Translations under genes and position numbers: made by a program
The notes under the pieces: generated by a model
Databases searched by the model: none
The model's input: the letters and a program-made list of their open reading frames with translations, nothing else
What the model was told of the DNA's origin: nothing
Source: Nectonema munidae
Lineage: Eukaryota > Nematomorpha > Nectonematoida > Nectonematidae
Assembly (NCBI GenBank): GCA_030549495.1
Contig: JAUIRK010000905.1
Coordinates: 67,001-131,000 of the forward strand
Length of the DNA stretch: 64,000 nt
Reading direction: 5' to 3'
Shown: positions 47,585 through 59,464 of the stretch, one piece after another
How the letters are laid out: every line of letters starts with the position of its first letter
How positions within the stretch are numbered: position 1 is the stretch's first letter

Positions 47585-50500
47585 TTTGAAATATGGAACA
47601 CGATTTGAGAATTCCTTGTCTTTCAATACAGAGCCAATTTCCATATCAAAAACAGATAAACTATTTCTAACATCTAATACCGCCAAAAAAGACATTTTTG
47701 AATCCAATTCCGCATACATAACTCCATAGCTTATATCAATAAGCATTATAGCGGGAGAAAAACTTTTATGTAAGGAGAGAGGAGCCAGGAAAACCTAAAA
47801 ATTAAACAACATTTTAAAAATGTAGTCTCAAAGAGACGTTGGCAATTTCACCTGACCATGAAAACTCGGCAAGAAAATTTCAGCAAAACTTTTTTTTAAA
47901 ATTATGTTTTGACGCGAACAGTCACTTTTATACAAAAAAAAATTTTAAGTACATATGCGTTGGAAAAAGGAAAGCAGATGAGTTTAACGCATTGATCTGA
48001 TATGCACTTGGCTCACACTCTACGAGCACAAGCGCTCATAAATATCTGCATATATTGCCTATGTTTAAATTTTAAACTATGCAAAAAATCACCATTTCAA
48101 CTGATATTTCCAGCAGAATAGTATTATGAATTTTAGCACATAAAGGGTTAACCAATTAATACAATTGGCCAGTAGTACAATCTCTTCAGAAATAAATTTC
48201 TTATCTACAATTATCACTGCAGCGAATATCACTTATATCATTCCTTATAGATACAAAGGCAGAATGTTCCATCACGTTCTTATCCATACAAAAATGAGAC
48301 TACCGGTTTTAAGTTAGCACAAAGTGTAATTGTTTTCGAAGCTTGGCATTGCATTGCATCTTTTAAAAGAAGTAAACTCAACAACAGTCGAAAAGTGTTT
48401 TACTCGCTGTAAAATGAGATCTGTTGATACGCCTGATGAAGACCTCAACGTTTACAGCTTACTCGTTATTATTTACCAGAGCCAATTACTGTTGTAGAGC
48501 AGTTTAATGAATAGGAAAATGATTCTTTATGTAAATGAAATAAATTATTTTAAAAGCATTTTAATTTAGAAGATTTGGAACAGATTGTGCAAGTTATGTG
48601 TTGCAAAAAAAAGGAAAAAGTAATGTAAGTATTCGCAGAAAAACAGCTACACATTTACAATTTAGAAATTATTTTTTAAAAATTAAGTAAAAGAACAAAA
48701 ATTAATTGGAAAAGAAAGCAAATTTGATAGATTTTTGATTGATCACGGTTCCTTTTTGTCGGGAAAATACCAATCATCACTACCATAGATCAGTTCAAAA
48801 AATTGTAAGATGGGAAAAATAAAAATTACCTTTCCAGCTTGTGAAGTTGCTATCAGTGTGTATTCAACACTTTTTGAAGAATAAGAGCTGAGAGCTTTCA
48901 TCATTGTAACATGAAATTCTTTGAAGCTGTATGAACAATGTTCAATTACATCATCTCCAGATACATTGAAAACCTTTATTTTGTGAGAATCCTTAAAAAT
49001 AAGTAGATTCAATGCAAGTAAATAGATAGAGAGATAATATCGATATTCAGAGCAAAATGCCTTTTAAACTAGATGTGTTTTCTTTCTGATATAGATATCA
49101 AGATGATTAATGTAATTGAAAAAAAAATATAATTTGAGCATTAAAAAATAAGATAAAAAAACCATAGAGTATTTTTGAGTTACGAATTATATATTAATAT
49201 GAAGAGTTCAAAAACTTCATAGAAGAACGTTTTTAAACGTAAGAATACATTGTCAACATCTTTATGAGAATGTTATTGTTGCGTTTAAATATAATAGTAG
49301 CTTACTAGATTGGAGTGCAATAAAAATGATGAAGTGAGGCATAAGACATCATTTTTACAATTCATATCTAGTTCATCATCTGTAAAAAGTACTTGATTTT
49401 TCAGCGAAAATTCTAAAATGTTAGAATAATTTTCCGCGTCAACTCCCTGTTCTTCAAAGTTATTGCATTTGTATACCAAAATTTTGTTGGGAAGTAAAAG
49501 CTGAAATATAAAGAAGTTGGAAATCAATAAAAAAAGACATTGTAGAATTAGTATTTAATTTCAACTACCATTTAAAGAAACTTTTTAAAGCTTTAAATAT
49601 AACTATATCTTTTAATTATAACGCATTTTAAGACCTTTACCAAACCGTAAAACAAATGGACTAATGTGAAGGCCTTCCTACTTTGTCTTTATGTGTTAAC
49701 TTCACTCTAAATTATGCCCTCGTACATATTATTCGTTGAATGCGGCATTTAATCTAAAAACTTCGACATAACCGAAATTAGAAAATTTGAGGTGATTCGT
49801 CGACAAGTTGCACACAATGCATTATTGTTGTAATTATAATGGAATTACCATATATGGTATATTTCTTAATAATATTCACAAAATGATAATTTGAAAATAT
49901 CTAACTGTACAACATTATTCACAATTATAAAAGAAAAAAAATGAATAACACTTGATAAAGGTGGAAGCAAATTTTTTTTTCCTTTATCAGAATTTTTTAC
50001 AACATACGCAATAATTTTTTAAAATTTTGTCATACAGGAAATAAAAATATAAATTTTAATCATTATTAAGTTTTAAAATATAGAAATCATAGACTGAAAT
50101 GACACTTAGAGAAAAGCGAGTAATGGAATTATCAGATAGTCTCGTTAGGTCAGCACCAGAAAAAAATTAGTCACAACTGAATGCTCAACTTTTTCGAGTT
50201 TACTCAAAAAGTTTTATTTAATTAGGAGTTTACTTAATTAAATTTTACTGAATATATAAATCTCTGCCACACTGAATTATCAGTCATCCTGGACCCATTT
50301 AGATTGCCAGATTTACTCCTCTCTTTAAAATAGTGCAGTATTGAAAATGGCAATAAGGTGGGTCATCATAATAAAATTATAGGTTATATTCACCATAAAT
50401 GCGATCTTAAAGCTTCTCATCGCATCGTAGATTTTAGCTGACGGACACAATTTCTTTATTTTAAAATGCTCTTATATCAAATTACTTAATCTTGTCTGCT

Positions 50501-53500
50501 TTTTTGCCGTGAAATAGATTTAAAATAAAATTAAAATGACGTGGTGATAAAGTTGAACAAGTTTTATTCAGAAATAGATTCTCTAAAATATATTATTTAT
50601 TTTCAAAAATTTAATTATTACACAAAAAAATATTATTTGGAGATTTTTTAAAGTAAATTTTAAACAAAAAATCTCGTCAATTAAATACAAAAAATGAACA
50701 ATTTCCGAATTATTTTATTAAAAAGTGTTCTATTGATAATTTGTTTTGATCTCATGAAAATGTAGCACTGGATTATCGTTAAAGTTGTTAAATGCTCCGG
50801 TGTTATTAGGATCTTTTTTTTTATCAAATTTAAAAAAGTTTATTTTCTTCGTTTTAATCTATCACTTAATTGTTGCTGCAAGTTGTTGAGAAGTTTGTTA
50901 ACTCTGAACTAGTCATCCTGTTTTTCTACCAAATCGAAACATAAGATTTACAGAGAAATACAGAAGATTGATTTCAAATCTTCATTTTTAGGATGCTGCA
51001 TATTGTTCATGTTTTTTATAAAACCTATCAATATCAGCCACACGTTTGCTAATTTGGAAACCTTCACAACATTTCTTTCTTTAATTCTTCCGTAATTAAT
51101 TTATTTTTAATCCCATTCCATAAAGCGTTTTTAAAAAATGATTGTAAAACTAAAATTTTTGTAATTTTTTTAAAAGTTAAAATTAAAAGTATATACAAAC
51201 AAGTAGCTAAGAAAGATAAAATACTCTATGATACAACAAAAAAGGCACATGTTTTTTTCAGGAGCAACACTCAGATGTTAAAAGTAATACATAGCATATG
51301 TTAATTTCATTAATACAAACTCAGACACTCAATTAATAATTGCTAATAACAACAAAAAAAATTAGATACTTAATAAGCGAGATGATGACTTGTTCACATG
51401 AAAAAAAGATAAGTTGTCTTGCATATTTCATAAATAATGAGCTCATATACCTAGCTGAATATCTAACTAAGCTTTGTTTGTAAAAGGATGAAAGAGTTTT
51501 CCGTAACTATTACTCATTATACGAAACGTTTGTTTACCAAGGTAAGGTGTTAACTAGATCTTATATGTAGACGTGAGACAGCCCCTTCATAAGTCAGTTT
51601 TCCCATTATAAAATGAGTTAATTAGATAAAAAAAATGTTTGTTGTTGTTGTTTTAAAAATTAAGTTATGTAAAATACCAAGTCTTAAAATTAAAGAAACC
51701 CTAATCCGTTAAGGCTTCATTTCCCAATCCCGATCTTAAGGCCCAATCCAAAATTGCTGGTTAACACACTCCAAGGCACTCATATAACAAGATTTTATTG
51801 TATATATAAAGCTTATATAAGGATGACATTTTTGTAGGTGTCGATGTGCATTATAATAAAAAGCAAGTTTGAAAAGAATACACGCGAACTGTGATCCATA
51901 TATTGTGATAATAATCAAAAGAGAGAAAAAAAACACATTCTATCTGATAGTATGAAAAAACACGTAAATTACCGCAATTTTATCTTGGTAAAGAGAAGCA
52001 TAAAGAATACTGTTTCGGCAGGAAATGAGAGCTAAAATAAAAAGAACTTTAGGTAAGCTTTTTATCAAAAATGTCCAAGAAATAACAGTGAACAAATTAC
52101 AAAACGAATACCAAAATAAAGATATACATACACACACATACACCCAAAAGAAAGCGTAAACCTTTGCAATGGGATTTCAAGTCAGTAATTACAACGTTAC
52201 AAAAGTCATTAATTTCAACAAAATAGTGGCTATTTAAATTGCAATGTGTGGGCCATGATACAAGCAATAGAGAAAGATAGCCTTCTTCTGAAGTAAAGCC
52301 CTAAAGATAAAAAAAAATATGATACATTTATGTATAAGCTTCATACACCTATATATTCACATTTAAAAATAAAAACCACATTAATACATAAAAAATGTAA
52401 AATAACATCGAAAAAAGGAAGATTATAGAGATTATTTTCAATTATTGAAATGTTTCACAAGCGCAAAAAGATTTTGAAATAAAATTCCAATGCGTAATAA
52501 ACGAGTACCTTAGATAATCCTTGACATTAAAGAATAGGCGTGTAAATCTGGTTTAGAATGGCTCATCAAAAAAGAGCAAAAAAATCCGTATTTGGATAAG
52601 AATGAAAGCTTTTGGGTCTAAGTGCATCATATGGTAAAAATTTAATTGCATTAATCTAGTCTAAAATTATGTCCTGTAATAATTAATAGATTTGTCGTGA
52701 AATCATCAATTTGTTTATATACTATTAAATATATCATATTTAAAAAGTTTTTAGTAGTACATATTCACACAAAAGAATAAAGGGTGGTGGAGAATAAAAC
52801 CTTAGCAAGAAGGAGACTTTATATACTCCTGCAAGGAAGGATACTGAAAGTTTTATTCTACTACGAAAATTATTATTTAGCTTTCTTCCGCAAATTTTTG
52901 GTCTATTTTTATTATTTGCATTTAATTTGTTATAATTAATGCTTTTATCTCACACATTTAATTTGTGTACACTTGGTTAGTGTATGCGCCTAGATGGCGT
53001 TAACACAAGAAAGAACTTTACATAAAAATTCCATAGTTTTCGCTGATCTATGCCTGATGTCAAAACGAATAAGGATGTCAACGGTATCAACAAAGCTAGA
53101 AAAAGAGCAAACTAATGTCATGACTCTATCTATTTTCTTAGATTTTCTGATAATAAGATTTTTGGTAATAGTTATCGCTTTTCTATTCTGTTTTCTTTGA
53201 TAAACGTTACAACCCTAATTTTGGTAAAGTGAAATGATGTTTAAAGTGAGATTTTCTGGTAATAATCACATACATCACACATTACAAGATGTGAGAACGG
53301 AGGTTTGCTTTCGAATAAGTTCACAATAGTTTAAAATATTTGAAATTTTTGAAAATATTTTTATAGTTTTTAAATATTTTGTTAATGAAAAAAATAAAAC
53401 ACGGTAAAATAGCAAGATAAATATAAAAACTATGCAACCACTGATAACTAAGCTTCTCGGATCACAAATTTGTGCTTTATGAAACGAGGTCATTTTAAAA

Positions 53501-56500
53501 CAATGCGATTATTTTGTGGTCGAAGTAATAGAAAGGTAATGATTAGGGTAGTTAAAAGTCAATAAAGTCCATTTTTAAATCCGAATAGCACTTATTATAA
53601 AAGTCGTAAATAATCTTATTTTATAAATTTTTTCTATAAAAGTCCAAGTTATTAGGCCAACAAAAGTAAACTTTTTATTAATACGTTAATTCTTTAAGTA
53701 GTCCATTTTTGCAATTACTTATACTGAACAGTTCACAAACCAACTTAAAATGTATTATACCATTTTAAATATAGATAAAAAGATTTGACTCCTCCACTCT
53801 GGCACATAAATAAAAGTAATCTTCGAATCTTACAATGAAAGAAGCATTTAATTTATTAGTGGTCTGACAAAACCGCCGGGGAAACAATTTGTCAGACCAA
53901 AATATATTTTTTACAAAAGGGATGAATTTTGAAAATCGCACTTCTAATCAAAATTTTTAAATAAAATTTCCCACCTCCCTGAACATAACTAATTGAAAAT
54001 ATTTGTAATTTTGAAGAACTTGAATCACATATGCCTCAGTTATATTCGTTTGAAATTTAGTCACGTCGAAGTCATATTAGTGGTCTGGCAAGACCACCAG
54101 GGAGAAAACTTCAAATCTTTTTTACAAATTAGATGAAATTTGAAATTCCCCCTTCTAGTCAAAATTTCGCAATAAAATTTCATGTATCCTTTAAAAATAT
54201 GACAAATTGAAAATATTTGCAATTTTGAAGAACATGAATGACATATACTCGAGTTAGATCTGTTTGAAATTTAGTCACGTGGAAGCCATATATTTATACA
54301 TCATAAATAATAATATATACAACTTTTTGTCATAAGAGTTTGATTTTGAATTTTTTTAAATTTGGATGAAATGTGTGTCCTTTCTTTTATATTTTTTTAA
54401 AAAAAAAAATTTTTTTTTCCCCTTTTTTTTTGTTTTTTTTTTTTTTTTCATTTTTAAGGGTTTTTTTTTTTTGGAGAGGGCCCCCGGAAGTAGGATAAAA
54501 TTCTTTGACACCAGCTATCTACAATTCTTTGAAAAAATTAATACATCACAGCAAAATAGTAAACAAGCATGAGTGAGAAGTGCTGGCTTCTTTCTGCTAA
54601 AAAATCGTAAATGGTATTTCGAATCGGCGATGGACGTATTTCGTCGGCGAAAGTCGATATATATGGTCTTATACAACCGCTTTTGGAGCAAAGCCGAAAA
54701 ATTCTTAAAAGCGGATAGTCGATATTTCTTCATTTTTGTGATACACGGAAATCAGACGGCTTTTGCAGAAATAGATCATCCTTAAAATAGGATGCAAAGA
54801 TAATACTTAGTAATGGCGTCTCTGTGCAAGGTTTAATCATGTGGAAATATGCAAAAAATAGATCAGAGATGGAAGTATTTTAATCAGTCACTGATAACAA
54901 ATCTGACGATATCTCTCTCACTTTCAAAGCAAACTAGCGACTTAAGCCAATACTATTATATATTTTACTTCTACAAACACAATTTAATTTTTTATTCGAT
55001 TTTATCAAATTTGAAATAGATAGAATCGAGCAAACTTAAAAAACAAAAGCATTTACACCAACAAATAAAATATACACGCAACTTAAGTTTAAAAGAATTT
55101 TATGGAAATATGTAAGAACAGGGATTACATAACAAAATAAATGCGGAAGATATACAATTACTTTCGAAAAAGGATAGTATTAAAAGATTCATAAAAAGAG
55201 AGATTGAAAACATCAACCAAAAGATAATAATTTTCTGATTCTTTAAGATTTAAAGGAATTAACTTGGGGAGAATATTTTTTAATTAAATATGCTGCTAAA
55301 TGCCACAAAAAAATTGCTTATATTTTAATGAGGGTAAATATTTTCAATTTTTATCAAAATTCCATTAATTTTTGCATAATCTTCTAGGTTTGATGTTGCA
55401 AATGGTACATTTAAAAAATATCCTATTGATTTTACCCTAAATTTTAATATATTTGTATAATTAAACTCTCGGAAGAGAAGAGTCAGCGTAGGGCTGTAAA
55501 GTACTCTCTTAACCCCCCCCCCCTCGCTTGTATCCCCCGATAGAAGATTACCGACACACCAATAACCAGTGAAACACAATATTTGACATCATAACAATTC
55601 AATATTCTGTCGCATAGACATTTTGTCTTTCGATGTTATGCTGTAGAACTCAATAAGTCATTTATCTTTATTAAATCAACTCCCGATTTTTGTTCAAAAT
55701 ACATATCATTAAGTATATCTAATTCTCTGCCCCCCTCTCTCTCCCAGTGGCTAGGCCCCTGAAATCAATTCCTTATGTTTCATTCGAGATTACTTTAAAA
55801 GTGCAAAGTAAACGTCGATATTGAAATAAATATTTTATTTCTGTTTAAATACTTAACTATTTCTAATAATTGGCATTAAAAACAATATTTAGTAAAAAAA
55901 CGAGTTAAACTCGAGTTTTGACATTTTCGTCGAGTTTGGTCAAATGCTATCACTCACTGTACAGAAACGGTGAGTAAAAATATGCATGCTGTTAAGGATA
56001 ATCAGTTTCTGCAAAAGCAGCCTGATATAGAAATGGTAAGTCAATTTGACTGGTTATTCATGTCCGACAACAAAACATAATAGATCTTCACCCAACACAC
56101 GCTTCCTATATAATAATATCGCTAATATTTATGATTGTGAAAATTAAACAAGCCTATAGGAATCACGTTGATTGTAGGGCTCATTAGAGTAAAGGAATTA
56201 AAAAATTAGCAAAGCTGCGTTTATTTCGATTGAATTAAAATTTTATGTTTTTACTCGAGTACGAACCGTAAATAAGATAAAAATATTTACCAAGAATACT
56301 TTGGAATCCGTGTCAGAAAATAGGCCTTTCTTCAAGAAGAATTTAGAATTAGTTGTTATTTTGGAAAGCGTTGCAGAAGAGATTAAAGTCATTGACATAT
56401 TTCCATCTTCATCCAGGTTGTTAGTACAATAGGAAGAAATAAGTCTCTTCAATTCACAATTGTATGCTATTATCTTTGTTGCAGAACATATAAAAAATGT

Positions 56501-56563
56501 GCAATGGTTTGATGAGATCGGTGAAAAAAGATGCAGAGGTATAACATCCAGGGTGAACGAAAA
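47585..56563 (-). CDS. Large unrecognised gene, 5' exons (beta-rich, propeller-like region)
   Basis: Part one of the gene. Exons: 56563-56291 (91 codons; TFFICSATKIIAYNCELKRL), 52300-52162 (EEGYLSLLLVSWPTHCNL), 52031-51973 (LISCRNSILYASLYQDKIA), 49500-49306 (LLLPNKILVYKCNNFEEQG), 48991-48830 (HKIKVFNVSGDDVIEHCSYS), 47794-47585 (SKMSFLAVLDVRNSLSVFDM). All begin after an AG with a T-rich tract and end at GT; the five junctions and the next one, into 45141, keep the frame. The alternation of short hydrophobic strands such as LAVLDVRNSLSVFD and IALLLPNKILVYKC suggests a beta-propeller without classic WD dipeptides. The first exon starts in phase 0 without a start Met, so at least one exon lies further upstream and was not found. 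I do not recognise the family. Confidence 0.6.
48335..48480 (+). pseudogene. Tigger/pogo transposase scrap
   Basis: Plus-strand LLKEVNSTTVEKCFTRCKM followed by DTPDEDLNVY resembles the W-x-x-V-x-x-x-T-I-x-x-CF-x-K block near the end of Tigger-type transposases (compare TWKSVGGDTIRNCFKKC at 38 kb). No ends were found. It lies in an intron of the large gene. Confidence 0.45.
53540..53720 (+). mobile_element. Left end of a hAT element related to the 59.5 kb copy
   Basis: TAGGGTAGTTAAAAGTCAAT and AAAGTCCATTTTTAAAT match the left end of the hAT at 59465 (TAGGGCGGTTAAAAGTCAAT). GGCCAACAAAAGTAAACTTT further right may be decayed subterminal repeats. No transposase remains. Confidence 0.5.
53855..54296 (+). 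repeat. Two-copy tandem repeat, period 221 bases
   Basis: ATTAGTGGTCTGACAAAACC at 53855 and ATTAGTGGTCTGGCAAGACC at 54076 start two adjacent copies. Shared order: ATGAA-TTTGAAA, CTTCTA-TCAAAATTT, AATTGAAAATATTTG, AATTTTGAAGAAC and TTTGAAATTTAGTCACGT. The copies have diverged, so the duplication is not recent. No coding capacity. Confidence 0.7.
54386..54490. other. Homopolymer-laden tract, possible assembly fault
   Basis: Long uninterrupted runs of T, A and C follow each other and end in GGAGAGGGCCCCCGG. No other part of the window looks like this. It may be genuine low-complexity DNA or a badly resolved join between reads. Confidence 0.5.
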
Positions 56564-58428
56564 CTAAACAAGTGTATTTTTAAATAAGAATATTTTATTA
56601 AAGACACTAAATGTATAATTAATTTTCTCATTCATAGATTTTTGGATAAATGATATTAGAAATTTCTTGCCTTTAAAAACTACTAAGAATGAATGACAAA
56701 TTGATGTTTCAAAGTTCTAGGAAATAGTTGCTAAACACCCGTAATGTATTCAGACGAACTTGAGAACCGACCATTTGAGGAATATATTCCTCAAGAAAAA
56801 AGCAATAAAATTTTTAGAATCTCCTTCTTCATACTTAATTGCATTTTTTCTAGTTCTTAAATATATTTAAAAACATTCAACGATGTCCTTTTACAAAAGG
56901 GAGAAGGAAAATTTGGTGCTATTCCTATGGCTTTTTCAGCTCATATGAAAAATAGCCATCATGATATCACAACTATGATTGATCTTGTTAAGTGTAAGGC
57001 AAAGCTCAACTGGTTAACATTGTCCTAGGCTAACTTAATTTTCAACAAAATAAAGAGATACATATGATTTTTTTAAAATTCCGCTGATTTTTAATATGCT
57101 GTAGTTAGACAATTTGGCATTATTCATTCTGGTTTTCGTTCAAACATTTATCCTATTTTTTTTATAACATGAGTGTGAAGCCATATTTTTAAAATGTAAG
57201 ACCAGGGTAAATGAAGTAAAAGAATGATGCCAGATTACTTTTGGGTATTTAAAAGGGATTGTGTATATAGAAAACTTATATTCGAATGTCAAAAAACTAG
57301 GATATATATTTAGAAAAGGTGTCAATTTTTTTGTTTTATTAAAACAAAAGATAAGTTCATTTTATGATTGCACGATTTTATAATTAAAATATAAACAAAG
57401 ATGTAAAATTTTTAAAATGTATAAAACTAGAGTTTGCTATAAAAAAAACCAAAAAAATTAATCAAAAAAAAGAAAAAATGCCATTGCAACAGAGGTGTGA
57501 TGGATACACTATCTTCCCCCTCCCCTAATTCTCTGAAATAAAGAAACATGGAAAGCTGGCCCACAAAATCCCTATGAATTAAAAAAAATGAGAAACAAGC
57601 CATTTTAAACTGAAAATGTTGAATCGCCCCTGGAATTCCAACATATAGAGAAGCCCAAAGTATTTGATTCCAAAAAAATTTTAATTCAAAATAATACTTG
57701 AAAAGAGGCAGTTTCATTGAAAACGTGAATATACTTTGTAAACATCGCAAGTAGCAATATATTGCGCTTAGACTTTTTTTCTCTTAAAATAAACAAAATA
57801 TGAAAAGTTAGGAATTACGATAAACACAAAAGTTCGGTAGGATTCCGATCTTGATACGTTTTTTTGTCGAAACTATAGGTAAATATTTATAGTTTAAGAT
57901 CATTATCTAATCCATAACATATTCCAGTAGATAAGATTTTATGGTCTATTTATTTCTTAAATTTCAGTAACTAAACACAACTTTATTAAAATATAAAGAG
58001 AAAAGAAACAAGGAATAGAGGTTCAAACAATTTCATTTAAAAGAAAATAATATTTCGACTCCAAGAGTTTTTATAAAATGACTTCATGTGGATAAGCTGC
58101 TTGAAAGATGAATAGCATGTTGCTTTTTAACGAAGGGAGTTAAAATGTGGTTGACTTAATTATAATGTAGGAGGGAATATCATAGGGCAGGAGTTGAAGC
58201 GAGTTAAAAAGGAGTTCGTGTTATCATGAACGTAATTGCAATGATAAATATAGAAACTAGTGAGGACACAAGAGATTAGTGGAAAAGAAGAACGAATGAA
58301 GAGTAAAAGTACGCACATTGGCGGTGTTATATTACATGTACACATTTTAAATGTTTGTTAATCTTTTAAAAAGTATGCACAAAATGAATAATTTTAGTCA
58401 ATGGATATAAAAGGATATTTTGCATATA
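56564..58428. other. Upstream of the last exon found; nothing firm
   Basis: The missing 5' exon or exons and the promoter of the large minus-strand gene should lie here or beyond. The longest minus-strand frame (57427-57750, 107 codons) has a hydrophobic, Phe-rich product and no splice context, and I reject it as coding. Confidence 0.35.
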
Positions 58429-59252
58429 CACTGCTCCCTCGCTTTACCGCCAACCCCGCATACCGCCATACAATTATGTAGACCCGATTTCTCTCCATTA
58501 TAATTCCCCCGATTTAACGCCCCTCGCTATCCGCCATCCGCCAATAACATTGATAGAACAAGCACACTTTACTTCATTGAAATAACCCTCGATTTAACGC
58601 CATGCGTTGTTGATGCAATTTTAGCAGTGATTAATGAGTTGTTTGATCCCTCGCCCAAACGCGACCCGTTTCAATGCGTCCCGCTTAATGCCATAAAATT
58701 ATAAAGATCAAATTTCCCCCAATATAACGCCACTGTTGTCAGCCGTCCGCCATATTTATTTACAGAACGGATATACTTTTTTTCGTCAAATTTAGCCCCG
58801 ATTTTATATCATGTATTGCTGTCAAATTAACTATAATAATATTTACTTTTATTTATTCAAAAATAATAGCAATTTTCCTTCTATTTATGTTTTACTGACA
58901 CTTTTGTACTCATTAGGCATTTTTAGTTACTGTTGATAAAGGAAATTCACACAAGAAAATATTTCTGGCTACTAGTAACAAATCTAGAAAGTGATATTAT
59001 AATAAGAAAAACGCTCAAATGAGGTTTTGAACTCAAAGTGTAAAGAAAAAGCAATGCTGGATTTTAACTTCAAAAAATAAATAAATTTAAATAAATTTTT
59101 GGATTTCTTACTTTAATTAAATGCTGTACCTTACAATACTACTCAAAGCAAATAAGATAACTACATTTTCGATACCCGTGATATACCGCCACCCCCGATA
59201 TACCACCAATTGATAATAACCCCAATAGTGGCGGTATATCGAGGGTGCACTG
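58429..59252. mobile_element. TA-flanked non-autonomous element rich in end-motif copies
   Basis: The left end CACTGCTCCCTCGCTTTACC and right end (complement CAGTGCACCCTCGATATACC) are inverted, with TA at 58427-58428 and 59253-59254. Inside, the theme CCCCGATTTAACGCC or CCCTCGCTATCCGCC recurs at least six times, mainly at 58480-58760, and again near the right end. No transposase frame. The ends resemble Tigger/pogo ends, which often start CAGT and contain CCCTCG. Confidence 0.75.
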
Positions 59253-59464
59253 TAAAAGTAATTTATTAGCAATTTACTCCCCTTTTACAAGATGCAACAT
59301 CAAAATAGTCCTATTCTTACTCCGCGATACTATACGGAGTAATATATTTGGGATAAATATAATATAGAAAAATAATGGAAAAAGAAAAGTATGTGTAATG
59401 GGTGATTATGTATCGTTTATAAATGAAATAAAGTTCATTATAAGTGATAACTTATAGTTATAAC

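Noticed and set aside
55325-55579. 84-codon minus-strand open frame
   Set aside because: Crosses a run of C residues and ends in AT-rich DNA; no recognisable motif and no phase fit with the neighbouring exons of the large gene.
22265-56563. Naming the large gene NBAS, Rod/KNTC1, ELP1 or HPS3
   Set aside because: Each gave a convincing local match over 20-40 residues, but the matches fall in conflicting order or distance, so none can be asserted.
57427-57750. 107-codon open frame on the minus strand
   Set aside because: Phe-rich, low-complexity product in AT-rich DNA; no splice, promoter or family support.
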